Source: Rickettsia typhi
Lineage (GTDB): Bacteria > Pseudomonadota > Alphaproteobacteria > Rickettsiales > Rickettsiaceae
Length of the DNA stretch: 14,584 nt
NCBI GenBank assembly: GCA_945883665.1
Contig: CAMCXV010000030.1
Coordinates: 1 to 14,584 of the forward strand
Direction: 5' to 3'
Shown here: positions 1 to 7,299 of the stretch, piece after piece
Numbering within the stretch: position 1 is the stretch's first letter
Layout of the letters: each line of letters begins with the position of its first letter
Notes under the pieces: generated by a model
Told to the model about the DNA's origin: nothing
Database searches by the model: none
Seen by the model: the letters and a program-made list of their open reading frames with translations, nothing else
Translations under genes and position numbers: made by a program

Positions 1-1
1 T

Positions 2-100
2 CCTAATAGTCAATCATGCCTTAGGCTCATTACTGCTATCCTGCTAGAAATTAGCGATGATTGGATTACTGGTGCTGCTTATTTAGATATGAGCGCGTAA
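2..100 (+). CDS. C-terminal end of a probable IS256-family transposase (partial, cut by the window edge)
   Basis: An open frame enters from the left edge and stops at TAA 98-100, giving 32 residues that end in LEISDDWITGAAYLDMSA. The pattern L-x-A-I-x-x-E-I-x-x-x-W-x-x-G-x-x-Y-L-x-M matches my memory of the C-terminal tail of mutator-type (IS256-family) transposases. The catalytic DDE residues lie outside the window, so neither family nor intactness can be confirmed. The next gene starts 74 bases downstream. A stretch at 123-139 (TTTACAGAAAAATTGTT) is loosely like IS256-type terminal repeats, so the element may end there. An unrelated host gene is the alternative; confidence is moderate at best. 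Confidence 0.45.
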   Translation, partial: PNSQSCLRLITAILLEISDDWITGAAYLDMSA

Positions 101-164
101 TATAAAAAAGGTGAAATGTGAATTTACAGAAAAATTGTTGCTTTATCATCTTAATAATCAATAA

Positions 165-177
165 CGGGGATTTGATG
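165..177 (+). promoter_or_regulatory. Ribosome binding site that decides the start of the large repeat protein
   Basis: GGGGA (about 166-170) lies four bases before the ATG at 175, a good Shine-Dalgarno match in an otherwise A/T-rich leader. The alternative GTG at 118 in the same frame would add 19 residues (MNLQKNCCFIILIINNGDL), partly hydrophobic and unlike the charged MAEESELEKKKK that follows. The ATG at 175 is therefore preferred. Confidence 0.5.
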
Positions 178-3100
178 GCGGAAGAATCAGAGTTAGAGAA
201 AAAAAAGAAATCATGGCGGGGTATTCAAAATGCGTTAGATGGTCTATTTTCTGGAAAAGCTGATGGTTTATTGGGGAGTATAATCAAAGACTATACTCCG
301 AATAAACCTACTGGCAAAACTCCAAGCTGGAAATCCTTATGGGAAGCTATAAAATTTGTTGTTACTAACCCTATAGATACCTTTAATATGGTAAAATTAG
401 CATTATCAAATCCTGCAATTTACCAAGACGCAGATTTTCAGAAGGAGGTATTAGAAAATCAAAAATTATGGGATAAAGTTAAACAAGAAGCTGGTGGTAT
501 ACCTGCTGTTGGCAAAATATTAGATGGATTCGGAATTAAAGAATTTAGTGAAAATGGTATCTTAGACCAAAAAGGACTTGAAAATATTTGCACTGTCCTA
601 AAAAACGATGAAACCTTAAAAGATATTAAAAATATTGCTCTTACTGTAATTTCTCCTAATGCAGATTTCTTGAAGATTACCTCTGATGCTCTAGGATTAT
701 TAGCTAAAGACCAGAATATGACAAAGTATTTGCAAACTAATAGCAAAGCAATTAGTAAGTATACAACACTTAATTTAACTACCTTAGCTCAAACTGATGT
801 TATAAGAACTCTTGATAATATTACAAAAGATCGTAAATATGATTTAGCACAAACTTTATTGCAAAGTAACCCAGAACTTAAAAATCAGTTTACTCAAATA
901 ATAACTAATAATCTTCTAACTCCTGAACATAAACATATATTTGATGAAAATCCGGAATTCAAAAAATTAACTGCTCTACAACAAGATAATCTTAGATTAT
1001 TATCAGAAGAAACTTCATCAAAAACTCAACCATTTTTACAAGAAGCCTATGGTATTGATAAAGCTAAAGCTGCTGCTCTTGCTGGTATTATACCAATTTT
1101 ACTTGATTCACCAAAAGATTTTAAAACAGTATTTGATGGATTTAAAGTAGCTGATTATACCAAAATGACTACAGATTTACTGTCTATGGTTGATAAAAAA
1201 CCAGAAATTGTAAAATATTTTGAAGACAATCGTGATATATTTGTGGTTGTTTTAAATAAAACTTTTGAAAACACTCCTGCTATTGCAGATCTTAATCTTA
1301 AAGGTGAGTTGTACGATATAGTACCAGCTCTACTAAAACACCCCAAGGAACTGACTGATATTATTAACATCCAAAATACTGGTAATTACGGTGAGGTTGG
1401 TAAAAAATTTATCGATCTAGTACAAAGCGATTCTGAAATTCAAGAGTATTTTAAGAAGAAAGGAAGTTTATTGGCTCAAATCTCAACCAAAACGATGGAA
1501 ATGGAAGCATATGGTATTAAAGATGACGAGGTTGGCAAGATTTTTGAGAGATTAATGGATAAAGAAAATACACCAAAACTCCAAGGAATCCTTGAATTCT
1601 ACCAAAAAGGTGAATGGACTAAGGTAATCACATCAACTTGTGATCTCATAGACAAAGATCCTGAGTTTAAGCAATATATGAAAGATAATAAAGGAAATTT
1701 TGCTAAAATAGTAACTGCGGTTATTGATAAATCGCCACAATTAAAAAGCTATACTAACGGTTCTGATGTGGGGCACGTAGCCAGTGGCATTCTCGAAGAC
1801 CCTAAAAAAATCAAAGATTTAGTAGAAAGCTATGAAAGATTTGCAAATAGTAAAGGTACTATAGAAACAGCAATGGCTATCGCTTCTCTTAGCGTTGCAG
1901 GAACAAAAATTGCTATGCAAAATGCTGGTGCAATGTATGACGCCCTATCTGGATGGTTATCTGACGCAGATTCTGCAAAACAAAATCTGGTTAACGGTAT
2001 CGTTCAGGAATTATCATCTGTAGATCTGAGTGATCTTAAAGAGCCTTTAAAACTTAACGACTTTATAAAATATAGCATTGCTAAAAGTAATTTGAGTGAG
2101 GAAAAACAAGCTAAAGTAGATGTTTTAGTAAATAGAAATATCTTATTTGACGGAGTTATTATTAAAGGTACAAAAGAAGTTCCATTAAAATTAGAAAATT
2201 TAACTATTGAAAGAAATAACTTTGTTAATTCTACTATAGAAAACGTGTCACTTAAAAATACAAAATTTATCAATGTAGGATTTGATGGCGTTAAACTAAA
2301 AGGAGTAGATTTTGCTGGAGCAGAAATCGATGCTACCACTTTAAAAAGCATGCTTAACTCCGTAAAAAAAGGTAAAATTAGCTTAGATGAAACAAAAATA
2401 ACTGGTGATTTGTCTGGGGTTGATTTATCTGGGATATCTTTAAAAGGAGCTGATCTTAGTAAGGTTAGTTCAATGAAAGATGTAAATCTTAAAAATACTA
2501 ATTTAACTGATGTCAAATTTCCAGAAAATCACCAAATATTAACAGATACCTATAATCTTGATAAGGCGGTGGTTACTTTTGGTGTAATTGATGCCGAGAC
2601 AATCAAAGAACAGCAAAATAAAGTAGTTAATAAAGCGGTGGATCAAATTGCTAGTGTTGCAGGAAATGCTGGAGAAAAAATGGAGGACGAACAAAAAACT
2701 AGACTTGGTGCCATGATAAAACATCTTATTCATGATGGTGGCTCTGTTGGTGAATATCTACAAAATGGGTTAAGTGAAACTCCTAATGATGTAATCAATA
2801 AAAACTTTCCAATTAAGCCAGAACAATTAAGCCATGTTGCTGAATATAATGGCAAAACTAATAATATTATGACTATACTTCTAGAAAATAAAAATGGTGA
2901 TTATAAAACAATTAGTAATGCCGTAGCTGCTAATCTTATAGCTGATACCATAACAACAAATTTATTTCAAGAGGGTCAGAATAGAGGCGCAGACGGTCTG
3001 CTGATCAAAGAAATAATGAAGCAGGTGGTAACCAAATTTACTCAGGAAAACCCTAGCTCTGATCTTAACCGATCTTTAGAAACTCATGAAGGGCAAAAAT

Positions 3101-3723
3101 TAATTGAAGAAATCAGTAAAGAGCTACTATCAAAAACAAAATACACTACTATTGGCAAAGTTACTGGGGGAATTTATCTGCCACAGGAAGCTATTACTGA
3201 ATCCTTAGTAAATAAGTTAAAACTACAAATGAATGATAGTTTTGGTGATACTAAATTCAATGAGCAGGAGCTAGCTAATATTAAAACTATGGCAGATAAA
3301 ATTGGTAAAAATTTATTTGGCACAGGAGCAGCAGGAAATAGAAAAAGTGATACCAAACTTATTGAACAAAATTTAAAAGATACATTTTATCAACTTAAAA
3401 AAGAGAACAAAGGATTTGATTTATCTGAAACAATCAGCCAACAAATAGAAAAAATGATCGGAAAAGTAGAAAAAGGATACATTACGATTAATAGAACAGG
3501 ACTCACTGAATTATATTATAAAAACTCAACCAATACCAGTGCTGGTATGATCACTGGAGGTATATATCTTGATGAAGATATAATAGGCAAAAAAGATTTT
3601 TGTGAGAAAATGAAACAAATGGTAAAAGATCTGGGTATCAAAAACTTAGACTCTCAAAATAACGAAGGAACACCAAAAGTTCAGATCCAAAATAGTCGTT
3701 TTTCTTCTCAAAGGACTAGATAA
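175..3723 (+). CDS. Large uncharacterised repeat protein (about 1182 aa) with helical repeats and a pentapeptide-repeat block
   Basis: I do not recognise a named family for the whole protein. Numbered from the ATG at 175, residues 1-20 are highly charged (ELEKKKKSW). Residues about 60-545 are helical and contain degenerate units of roughly 55-65 residues. Each has a core like LLxxPK-x-L followed by a D/K-D/P-E-x-x-x-Y-F/M-x-x-N segment; the clearest copies are at about 309-363, 386-437 and 460-518. Residues about 655-782 form a pentapeptide-repeat-like block with the A(D/N)Lxx rhythm (LSGVDLSGISLKGADL, LKNTNLTDVKF). Near the C-terminus TGGIYL occurs twice, at 997 and 1127. There is no signal peptide or clear transmembrane segment with this start. 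The lysine-rich, modular layout and basic tail (SRFSSQRTR) would suit a secreted or host-interacting protein, but that is inference. It is monocistronic, just after an IS remnant and convergent with dnaQ. Confidence 0.8.
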   Translation: MAEESELEKKKKSWRGIQNALDGLFSGKADGLLGSIIKDYTPNKPTGKTPSWKSLWEAIKFVVTNPIDTFNMVKLALSNPAIYQDADFQKEVLENQKLWDKVKQEAGGIPAVGKILDGFGIKEFSENGILDQKGLENICTVLKNDETLKDIKNIALTVISPNADFLKITSDALGLLAKDQNMTKYLQTNSKAISKYTTLNLTTLAQTDVIRTLDNITKDRKYDLAQTLLQSNPELKNQFTQIITNNLLTPEHKHIFDENPEFKKLTALQQDNLRLLSEETSSKTQPFLQEAYGIDKAKAAALAGIIPILLDSPKDFKTVFDGFKVADYTKMTTDLLSMVDKKPEIVKYFEDNRDIFVVVLNKTFENTPAIADLNLKGELYDIVPALLKHPKELTDIINIQNTGNYGEVGKKFIDLVQSDSEIQEYFKKKGSLLAQISTKTMEMEAYGIKDDEVGKIFERLMDKENTPKLQGILEFYQKGEWTKVITSTCDLIDKDPEFKQYMKDNKGNFAKIVTAVIDKSPQLKSYTNGSDVGHVASGILEDPKKIKDLVESYERFANSKGTIETAMAIASLSVAGTKIAMQNAGAMYDALSGWLSDADSAKQNLVNGIVQELSSVDLSDLKEPLKLNDFIKYSIAKSNLSEEKQAKVDVLVNRNILFDGVIIKGTKEVPLKLENLTIERNNFVNSTIENVSLKNTKFINVGFDGVKLKGVDFAGAEIDATTLKSMLNSVKKGKISLDETKITGDLSGVDLSGISLKGADLSKVSSMKDVNLKNTNLTDVKFPENHQILTDTYNLDKAVVTFGVIDAETIKEQQNKVVNKAVDQIASVAGNAGEKMEDEQKTRLGAMIKHLIHDGGSVGEYLQNGLSETPNDVINKNFPIKPEQLSHVAEYNGKTNNIMTILLENKNGDYKTISNAVAANLIADTITTNLFQEGQNRGADGLLIKEIMKQVVTKFTQENPSSDLNRSLETHEGQKLIEEISKELLSKTKYTTIGKVTGGIYLPQEAITESLVNKLKLQMNDSFGDTKFNEQELANIKTMADKIGKNLFGTGAAGNRKSDTKLIEQNLKDTFYQLKKENKGFDLSETISQQIEKMIGKVEKGYITINRTGLTELYYKNSTNTSAGMITGGIYLDEDIIGKKDFCEKMKQMVKDLGIKNLDSQNNEGTPKVQIQNSRFSSQRTR

Positions 3724-3756
3724 AAGGAATTTTTTCCTAGATAATGATTTGATGAA

Positions 3757-3810
3757 TTTTAGCCTTAAAAACCCTTGAATGAAAACTATTAGAGCTAAAA
3801 ATTTTCTTTT
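3757..3810. terminator. Possible terminator between the convergent large gene and dnaQ
   Basis: The convergent gap 3724-3847 has inverted arms TTTTAGC (3757-3763) and GCTAAAA (3794-3800), with a T-rich run after the second arm (ATTTTCTTTTAT). A second small stem, AGGAA/TTCCT at 3725-3738 with a T4 loop, sits right after the stop codon. Both are A/T-rich and weak and the larger has a 30-base loop, so this is only a candidate end signal for the + strand gene. Confidence 0.3.
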
Positions 3811-3847
3811 ATCATCGTTCCATAATCATTATAGCTAAATTATCAAA

Positions 3848-4519
3848 CTATTTTTTAGTTACAAATTTTGAAAGAAAAATATTATGTTTGCTTTGCTCTT
3901 CTCTAGTTGGAAGAATTAATATCTTATTACCATTAACAGAATAATTGTCTCTTTGGTCTAACGTTATTTTATCCTCTTTTTCTTTTAAAGAAAAACTAAT
4001 TTGCCTACCGCCAGATAATTCAACATACACTTCGGATAAAAGATATGCATCTTTTAAAGCTCCATGAAATTTTCTATCTGAATTATCTACTTTAAATCTT
4101 TTGCATAACGTATCTAAATTTGCTCTTGCACCTGGAAATGTTCTTCTAGCAATTGGCAAAGTATCAACAACTTTGGAAATCTCTAAGGATGGGAAATTTA
4201 TCAATGTTAATTCATAATTTAAAAATTTGATATCAAATGGGGCATTATGGATAACTAAATTACTATCATGAATAAAATTAATAAATTCATTGGCAATATC
4301 TTTAAATAATGGTTTATCTTTAAGAAAATCAGTTGAAATTCCGTGAATTCTATAAGCCTCAGGAGGCATATTTCTTTCTGGATTAATATAATAGTGGAAT
4401 TTTTTCCCTGTTATGGTTTTATTAACCATCTCTAAAGCTCCAATTTCCACAATTCTGTGACCATCTTTTGGATCAAGACCGGTTGTTTCTGTATCTAAAA
4501 TAATTTCTCTAATATTCAT
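3848..4519 (-). CDS. dnaQ: DNA polymerase III epsilon subunit, 3'-5' proofreading exonuclease
   Basis: This 223-residue protein is the DEDDh-type exonuclease that removes mismatched 3' ends within the polymerase III core. Exo I is DTETTG at residues 9-14 (D9, E11), Exo II is NAPFDIKFL at 92-100 (D96), and Exo III is HGALKDA at 152-158 (H152, D157). All five expected catalytic positions are present. IVEIGA (23-28) and YRIHGIS (56-62) are also typical. E. coli epsilon is 243 residues, so the C-terminal tail that contacts the alpha subunit is shorter or divergent here. The start overlaps the end of coaE by 11 bases. With ppsR and coaE it forms one operon reading away from the origin, the arrangement known in Rickettsia and other alphaproteobacteria. 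Confidence 0.96.
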   Translation of the reverse strand: MNIREIILDTETTGLDPKDGHRIVEIGALEMVNKTITGKKFHYYINPERNMPPEAYRIHGISTDFLKDKPLFKDIANEFINFIHDSNLVIHNAPFDIKFLNYELTLINFPSLEISKVVDTLPIARRTFPGARANLDTLCKRFKVDNSDRKFHGALKDAYLLSEVYVELSGGRQISFSLKEKEDKITLDQRDNYSVNGNKILILPTREEQSKHNIFLSKFVTKK

Positions 4520-5075
4520 TTAATTTATCAATAATTTTGCTAATTTGAAATTCAATATTCATATCTGTATTTATTTGAAAATTTGCTAATTTTTTTTTCA
4601 CTTTTTGTGGTAGCTGTATGTTTTTTATTTTATTGTAAATTTCTAAATTAAAATCATTCCTCATTTTGGCTTTTTTCTTTCTACTATCTTCATCACAATA
4701 GACACATATAGAATAGTCAAAATAATCATTAAATCCTGTCTCAAATAATAGCGGAACTTCTATGAATATAATATTTTCATTATTATATTCGTCTTTAAAT
4801 TTATTAATCCCTTCTATAACTTTTGGATGTATATATTTTTCTAATTTCTTTCTCTGCTCATTATCATTAAAAACAAATTCTGCTAATTTTTTTTTATCAA
4901 AACTTGTTCCTATTTTATCAAAAATGTTAATCAACTCTGCTTGAATATTTAAATCTAAATAAAGTTGTTTAACATACTCATCACATGAAAAAACTTTATA
5001 ACCTAATATTTCTAAATATTTTAATACAAAACTCTTACCAGAAGCAAAACTTCCAGTGATAGCAATTGACTTCAT
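4509..5075 (-). CDS. coaE: Dephospho-CoA kinase
   Basis: This enzyme catalyses the last step of coenzyme A synthesis, ATP-dependent phosphorylation of the 3'-hydroxyl of dephospho-CoA. At 188 residues it is slightly short for the family (about 195-205). The Walker A loop is GSFASGKS (8-15). Further family marks are D32 in CDEY, IHP (82-84) and EVPLLFE (106-112). Its start overlaps the ppsR stop by four bases (ATGA type), which indicates translational coupling, and its end overlaps dnaQ by 11 bases. An obligate intracellular bacterium that imports pantothenate-pathway intermediates would still need this step. That last point is inference; the enzyme call is secure. Confidence 0.95.
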   Translation of the reverse strand: MKSIAITGSFASGKSFVLKYLEILGYKVFSCDEYVKQLYLDLNIQAELINIFDKIGTSFDKKKLAEFVFNDNEQRKKLEKYIHPKVIEGINKFKDEYNNENIIFIEVPLLFETGFNDYFDYSICVYCDEDSRKKKAKMRNDFNLEIYNKIKNIQLPQKVKKKLANFQINTDMNIEFQISKIIDKLNEY

Positions 5076-5896
5076 TTCTTAGACATCTCTTTTTTATTCT
5101 CATAATAATATTTCATAATAATAGCTGCTGTTTCTTCTATAGATCTTCGCGAAACATCAATTACTTGCCAATTATTTTTGGAGCATAGCTTTCTTACTTC
5201 TCTACATTCCTCCTGAACTATTTTTATATCTGTATAATCAGAAGATTCATTAAGTTGCAATAAATGCATTCTACTCTCTCTTATTTCTATAAGTCTACTT
5301 GGGTTAATTATAAGACCAAAAATAATTGGGTTTTTTAGCGATTCTATAATAACTGGAAATGGAACAGTATATATGAAAGGAATGTTTGCTGTTTTAAAGC
5401 CATTATATGCTAAATACACAGATGTTGGTGTTTTAGAAGTTCTAGATGGCCCTATTAGAATGATTTCAGCTTCTTCTAAATCTTCTATAATTTGTCCATC
5501 ATCATGTTTTAATGTATATTCTATAGCTTCTACTTTATCAAAATAATTTTCATCAAATTTATTATTAAAACCTATATTATCATCAGCGCCAACTCCAAGA
5601 TAACGTGATATTTCATTAACAATTTTACTAACAACAGATACGCAAGGTATTTTTAATTCCAAACTAAATTTCTTAAGTTTATCTTTTAAGATATTATTTG
5701 AAATAGTATATAATATTATACCTGGGTTTTTTCTTATTTTTTTAAACACTTCATCAAGCAAATCTTCATTTCTGGTCATAGGCCAATGATATTTTTTTAC
5801 TTCAATATCACTAAATTTACTTAAAGCAGTATTGGCTGCATGCTTTACTGTTTGACCAGAAGATTCAGAAACTAAATGGATTACAAGTCTTTTCAT
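5072..5896 (-). CDS. ppsR: Pyruvate,phosphate dikinase (or PEP synthase) regulatory kinase/phosphotransferase, DUF299 family
   Basis: Members of this family are bifunctional. They inactivate pyruvate phosphate dikinase or PEP synthase with ADP-dependent phosphorylation and reactivate it with Pi-dependent pyrophosphorylation. The protein begins MKRLVIHLVSESSGQT, typical of the family N-terminus. It has the HDDG signature at 131-134 and the nucleotide loop GPSRTSKT at 149-156; most members I recall have GVSRTSKT, so Pro at the second position is a small deviation. Length is 274 residues with the ATG at 5896. An upstream in-frame GTG at 5905 would add only MYD and is less likely. No Shine-Dalgarno is visible. 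A perfect DnaA box (5914-5922) lies 17 bases upstream of the start. It is the first gene of the operon leaving the origin; in Rickettsia prowazekii its equivalent is numbered as the first gene of the chromosome. The substrate, dikinase versus synthase, cannot be read from sequence. Confidence 0.9.
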   Translation of the reverse strand: MKRLVIHLVSESSGQTVKHAANTALSKFSDIEVKKYHWPMTRNEDLLDEVFKKIRKNPGIILYTISNNILKDKLKKFSLELKIPCVSVVSKIVNEISRYLGVGADDNIGFNNKFDENYFDKVEAIEYTLKHDDGQIIEDLEEAEIILIGPSRTSKTPTSVYLAYNGFKTANIPFIYTVPFPVIIESLKNPIIFGLIINPSRLIEIRESRMHLLQLNESSDYTDIKIVQEECREVRKLCSKNNWQVIDVSRRSIEETAAIIMKYYYENKKEMSKK

Positions 5897-5913
5897 ATCA
5901 TACACATTTACAT

Positions 5914-5922
5914 TGTGGATAA
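5914..5922 (-). promoter_or_regulatory. DnaA box 1 (perfect consensus)
   Basis: The - strand reads TTATCCACA, identical to the E. coli R1 box. It is close to the ppsR start codon (5896) and could also affect ppsR transcription. Confidence 0.8.
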
Positions 5923-6020
5923 GTAATATTATAATTAGATATTATTTGCACTAATTTTTCCAATTAAAACATAGATTCAGAAAGGATTAATTACAACAAA
6001 ATTCACTAAGTGTAGGAAAT

Positions 6021-6029
6021 TGTGGATCA
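6021..6029 (-). promoter_or_regulatory. DnaA box 2 (one mismatch)
   Basis: The - strand reads TGATCCACA, differing from TTATCCACA at position 2. Orientation is the same as the other boxes, and it lies inside the origin gap. Confidence 0.55.
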
Positions 6030-6067
6030 AATACAAATTCTTTGTAACCCTTAAGATATAAACATTT

Positions 6068-6080
6068 CATCAATGGTTTA
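6068..6080 (+). promoter_or_regulatory. IHF-like site in the origin
   Basis: CATCAATGGTTTA fits the IHF consensus WATCAANNNNTTR except for C at the first position. It lies between DnaA boxes 2 and 3, where a bend would bring boxes together. An IHF site is also reported for the Caulobacter and R. prowazekii origins. A 13-mer with this degeneracy can occur by chance in A/T-rich DNA. Confidence 0.4.
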
Positions 6081-6110
6081 ATCACCAAAAAATACACTGT
6101 ATAAAATTTC

Positions 6111-6119
6111 TGTGGATAA
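6111..6119 (-). promoter_or_regulatory. DnaA box 3 (perfect consensus)
   Basis: The - strand reads TTATCCACA. It is the second perfect box, 197 bases from box 1 and in the same orientation. Confidence 0.8.
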
Positions 6120-6174
6120 GATGTATATCTTTCAATAAACAGATTATATACAGTATATTTACATTATAAAAAGC

Positions 6175-6183
6175 TGTTGATAA
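6175..6183 (-). promoter_or_regulatory. DnaA box 4 (one mismatch)
   Basis: The - strand reads TTATCAACA, with A for C at position 6. It is paired with an identical box 12 bases away, a spacing that suits cooperative DnaA binding next to the A/T-rich stretch. Confidence 0.5.
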
Positions 6184-6186
6184 TTA

Positions 6187-6195
6187 TGTTGATAA
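6187..6195 (-). promoter_or_regulatory. DnaA box 5 (one mismatch)
   Basis: The - strand reads TTATCAACA, the same variant as box 4 and in the same orientation. It is the box nearest the A/T-rich palindrome on the hemE side. Confidence 0.5.
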
Positions 6196-6215
6196 ATAAT
6201 AACTTACATTATCTA

Positions 6216-6245
6216 TTGGACAACTACATCTTACAATAATATAAA
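6216..6245 (+). promoter_or_regulatory. Possible sigma-70 promoter for hemE-hemH-hemJ
   Basis: TTGGAC (6216-6221) and TATAAA (6240-6245) are separated by 18 bases and lie 35 bases before the hemE start. The -10 overlaps the left arm of the 6235-6260 palindrome. Near-consensus -10 boxes are common in DNA this A/T-rich, so support is modest. Confidence 0.3.
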
Positions 6246-6260
6246 TATACTTATATTATT
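6235..6260. repeat. Perfect A/T palindrome, candidate unwinding element
   Basis: AATAATATAA (6235-6244) and TTATATTATT (6251-6260) are exact reverse complements around the 6-base loop ATATAC. It lies between the DnaA-box cluster and hemE. It could be a DNA unwinding element, a protein-binding operator or a weak stem in the hemE leader. Confidence 0.5.
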
Positions 6261-6279
6261 ATTTAGTACAAAACAACTT

Positions 6280-7299
6280 ATGACTATTCTACAAAAAACT
6301 TTTAAACAAAAAAACGATATTATACCTATCTGGTTTATGAGACAAGCTGGTAGATATTTACCCGAATATATGGAAGTAAGAAAAAATTTCTCAGATTTTT
6401 TAGAATTATGCTATAACTCTAAAAAAGCAGCAGAAATTACCATACAACCAATAACTAGATTTGAATTTGATTCAGCAATAATTTTTTCAGATATATTGGT
6501 ATTACCACATGCACTTGGTTGGAAAGTTGTTTTTGAAAAAGGAGAAGGACCTGTCTTACAAAAGTTTGAATCTGATAAAGATCTCAGAATTTTAGATAAG
6601 AAATTTGATAAAAAAATAAATAATATATACGATACAGTAAGTATAGTAAGAAAATCTTTAGATAAAAATAAATCTCTAATCGGTTTTGCTGGCAGCCCTT
6701 GGACGGTTGTAAGTTATATGCTTGAAGGAAAAGGTAAACAAGATTTTTCTGTAAGTAAAAATTTTCTTTATACTAGGAGAAATCTATCCCTACAATTGAT
6801 AGATATTATTACCGATAAAACAGTAGAATATCTTTCAGGACAAATAGATGCAGGTGTTGATGTTATTCAATTATTTGACTCTTGGTCTGGTGTTTTATCC
6901 GGAGAAGAATATGAAGATTTTGTTATTAAACCTACTAAAAAAATTATAAATTCGATTAAAGGTAAATATCCAGAAATACCAATTATAGGTTTTCCTAGAT
7001 GTTCGGGTTATTTATACCAGGAATATATAGATAAAACTAATATTGATGCAATAGGGGTTGATCAATTTGTACCGATACATATAATGAAAAAATGGCAAGA
7101 AAAAATTGTCGTACAAGGAAATCTTGATCCTTTTGTTTTATTTAGCAATAAAGATGTTATTGAAAGAAAAGCAAATAATATTTTATCAGAATTAGGAAAT
7201 AAAAATTTCATTTTTAACTTAGGACATGGTATAATGCCCAACACTCCAATAGAAAATGTTGAATTTTTAGTAAATTATGTCAGAAACTATAAAAAATAA
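6280..7299 (+). CDS. hemE: Uroporphyrinogen III decarboxylase
   Basis: This cytosolic enzyme decarboxylates the four acetate side chains of uroporphyrinogen III to give coproporphyrinogen III. Length is 339 residues, normal for the family. The N-terminal signature PIWFMRQAGRYLPEY (16-30) supplies substrate-binding R21 and R25, and D71 in FSDIL is the expected catalytic aspartate. GSPWTVVSYMLEGKG, the FPRCSGY loop and NLGHGI (H316) are all present. No clear Shine-Dalgarno precedes the ATG, and the start sits directly at the origin. Its last 23 bases overlap the hemH start, so the two are probably translationally coupled. The step to protoporphyrinogen (coproporphyrinogen oxidase) is not encoded in this window. 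Confidence 0.97.
   Translation: MTILQKTFKQKNDIIPIWFMRQAGRYLPEYMEVRKNFSDFLELCYNSKKAAEITIQPITRFEFDSAIIFSDILVLPHALGWKVVFEKGEGPVLQKFESDKDLRILDKKFDKKINNIYDTVSIVRKSLDKNKSLIGFAGSPWTVVSYMLEGKGKQDFSVSKNFLYTRRNLSLQLIDIITDKTVEYLSGQIDAGVDVIQLFDSWSGVLSGEEYEDFVIKPTKKIINSIKGKYPEIPIIGFPRCSGYLYQEYIDKTNIDAIGVDQFVPIHIMKKWQEKIVVQGNLDPFVLFSNKDVIERKANNILSELGNKNFIFNLGHGIMPNTPIENVEFLVNYVRNYKK

Larger units (their letters stand above)
5897..6279. other. Probable chromosomal replication origin (oriC)
   Basis: This 383-base gap separates the divergent genes ppsR and hemE. Comparative work on Caulobacter crescentus and Rickettsia prowazekii places the origin between hemE and the ppsR-type gene. The gap contains two perfect DnaA boxes (5914-5922, 6111-6119) and three one-mismatch boxes (6021-6029, 6175-6183, 6187-6195), all reading TTATCCACA-like on the - strand. 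It also has an IHF-like site (6068-6080) and an A/T-only stretch with a perfect palindrome (6235-6260) that could unwind. It is very A/T-rich and has no credible ORF. The exact unwinding site is inferred. Confidence 0.85.

Noticed and set aside
459..1370. Two further - strand open frames (459-746, 1155-1370) inside the large gene
   Set aside because: Shadow frames without ribosome binding sites or recognisable motifs; the + strand frame explains the sequence.
2004..2516. 170-codon open frame on the - strand inside the large repeat gene
   Set aside because: It is antisense to the pentapeptide block and has a serine/phenylalanine-rich composition typical of the complement of a lysine/aspartate-rich gene; no start signal or family match.
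5897..6279. CtrA sites (TTAA-N7-TTAA) in the origin
   Set aside because: Several TTAA half-sites exist (5964, 5987, 6051, 6078), but none has a partner at the right spacing.
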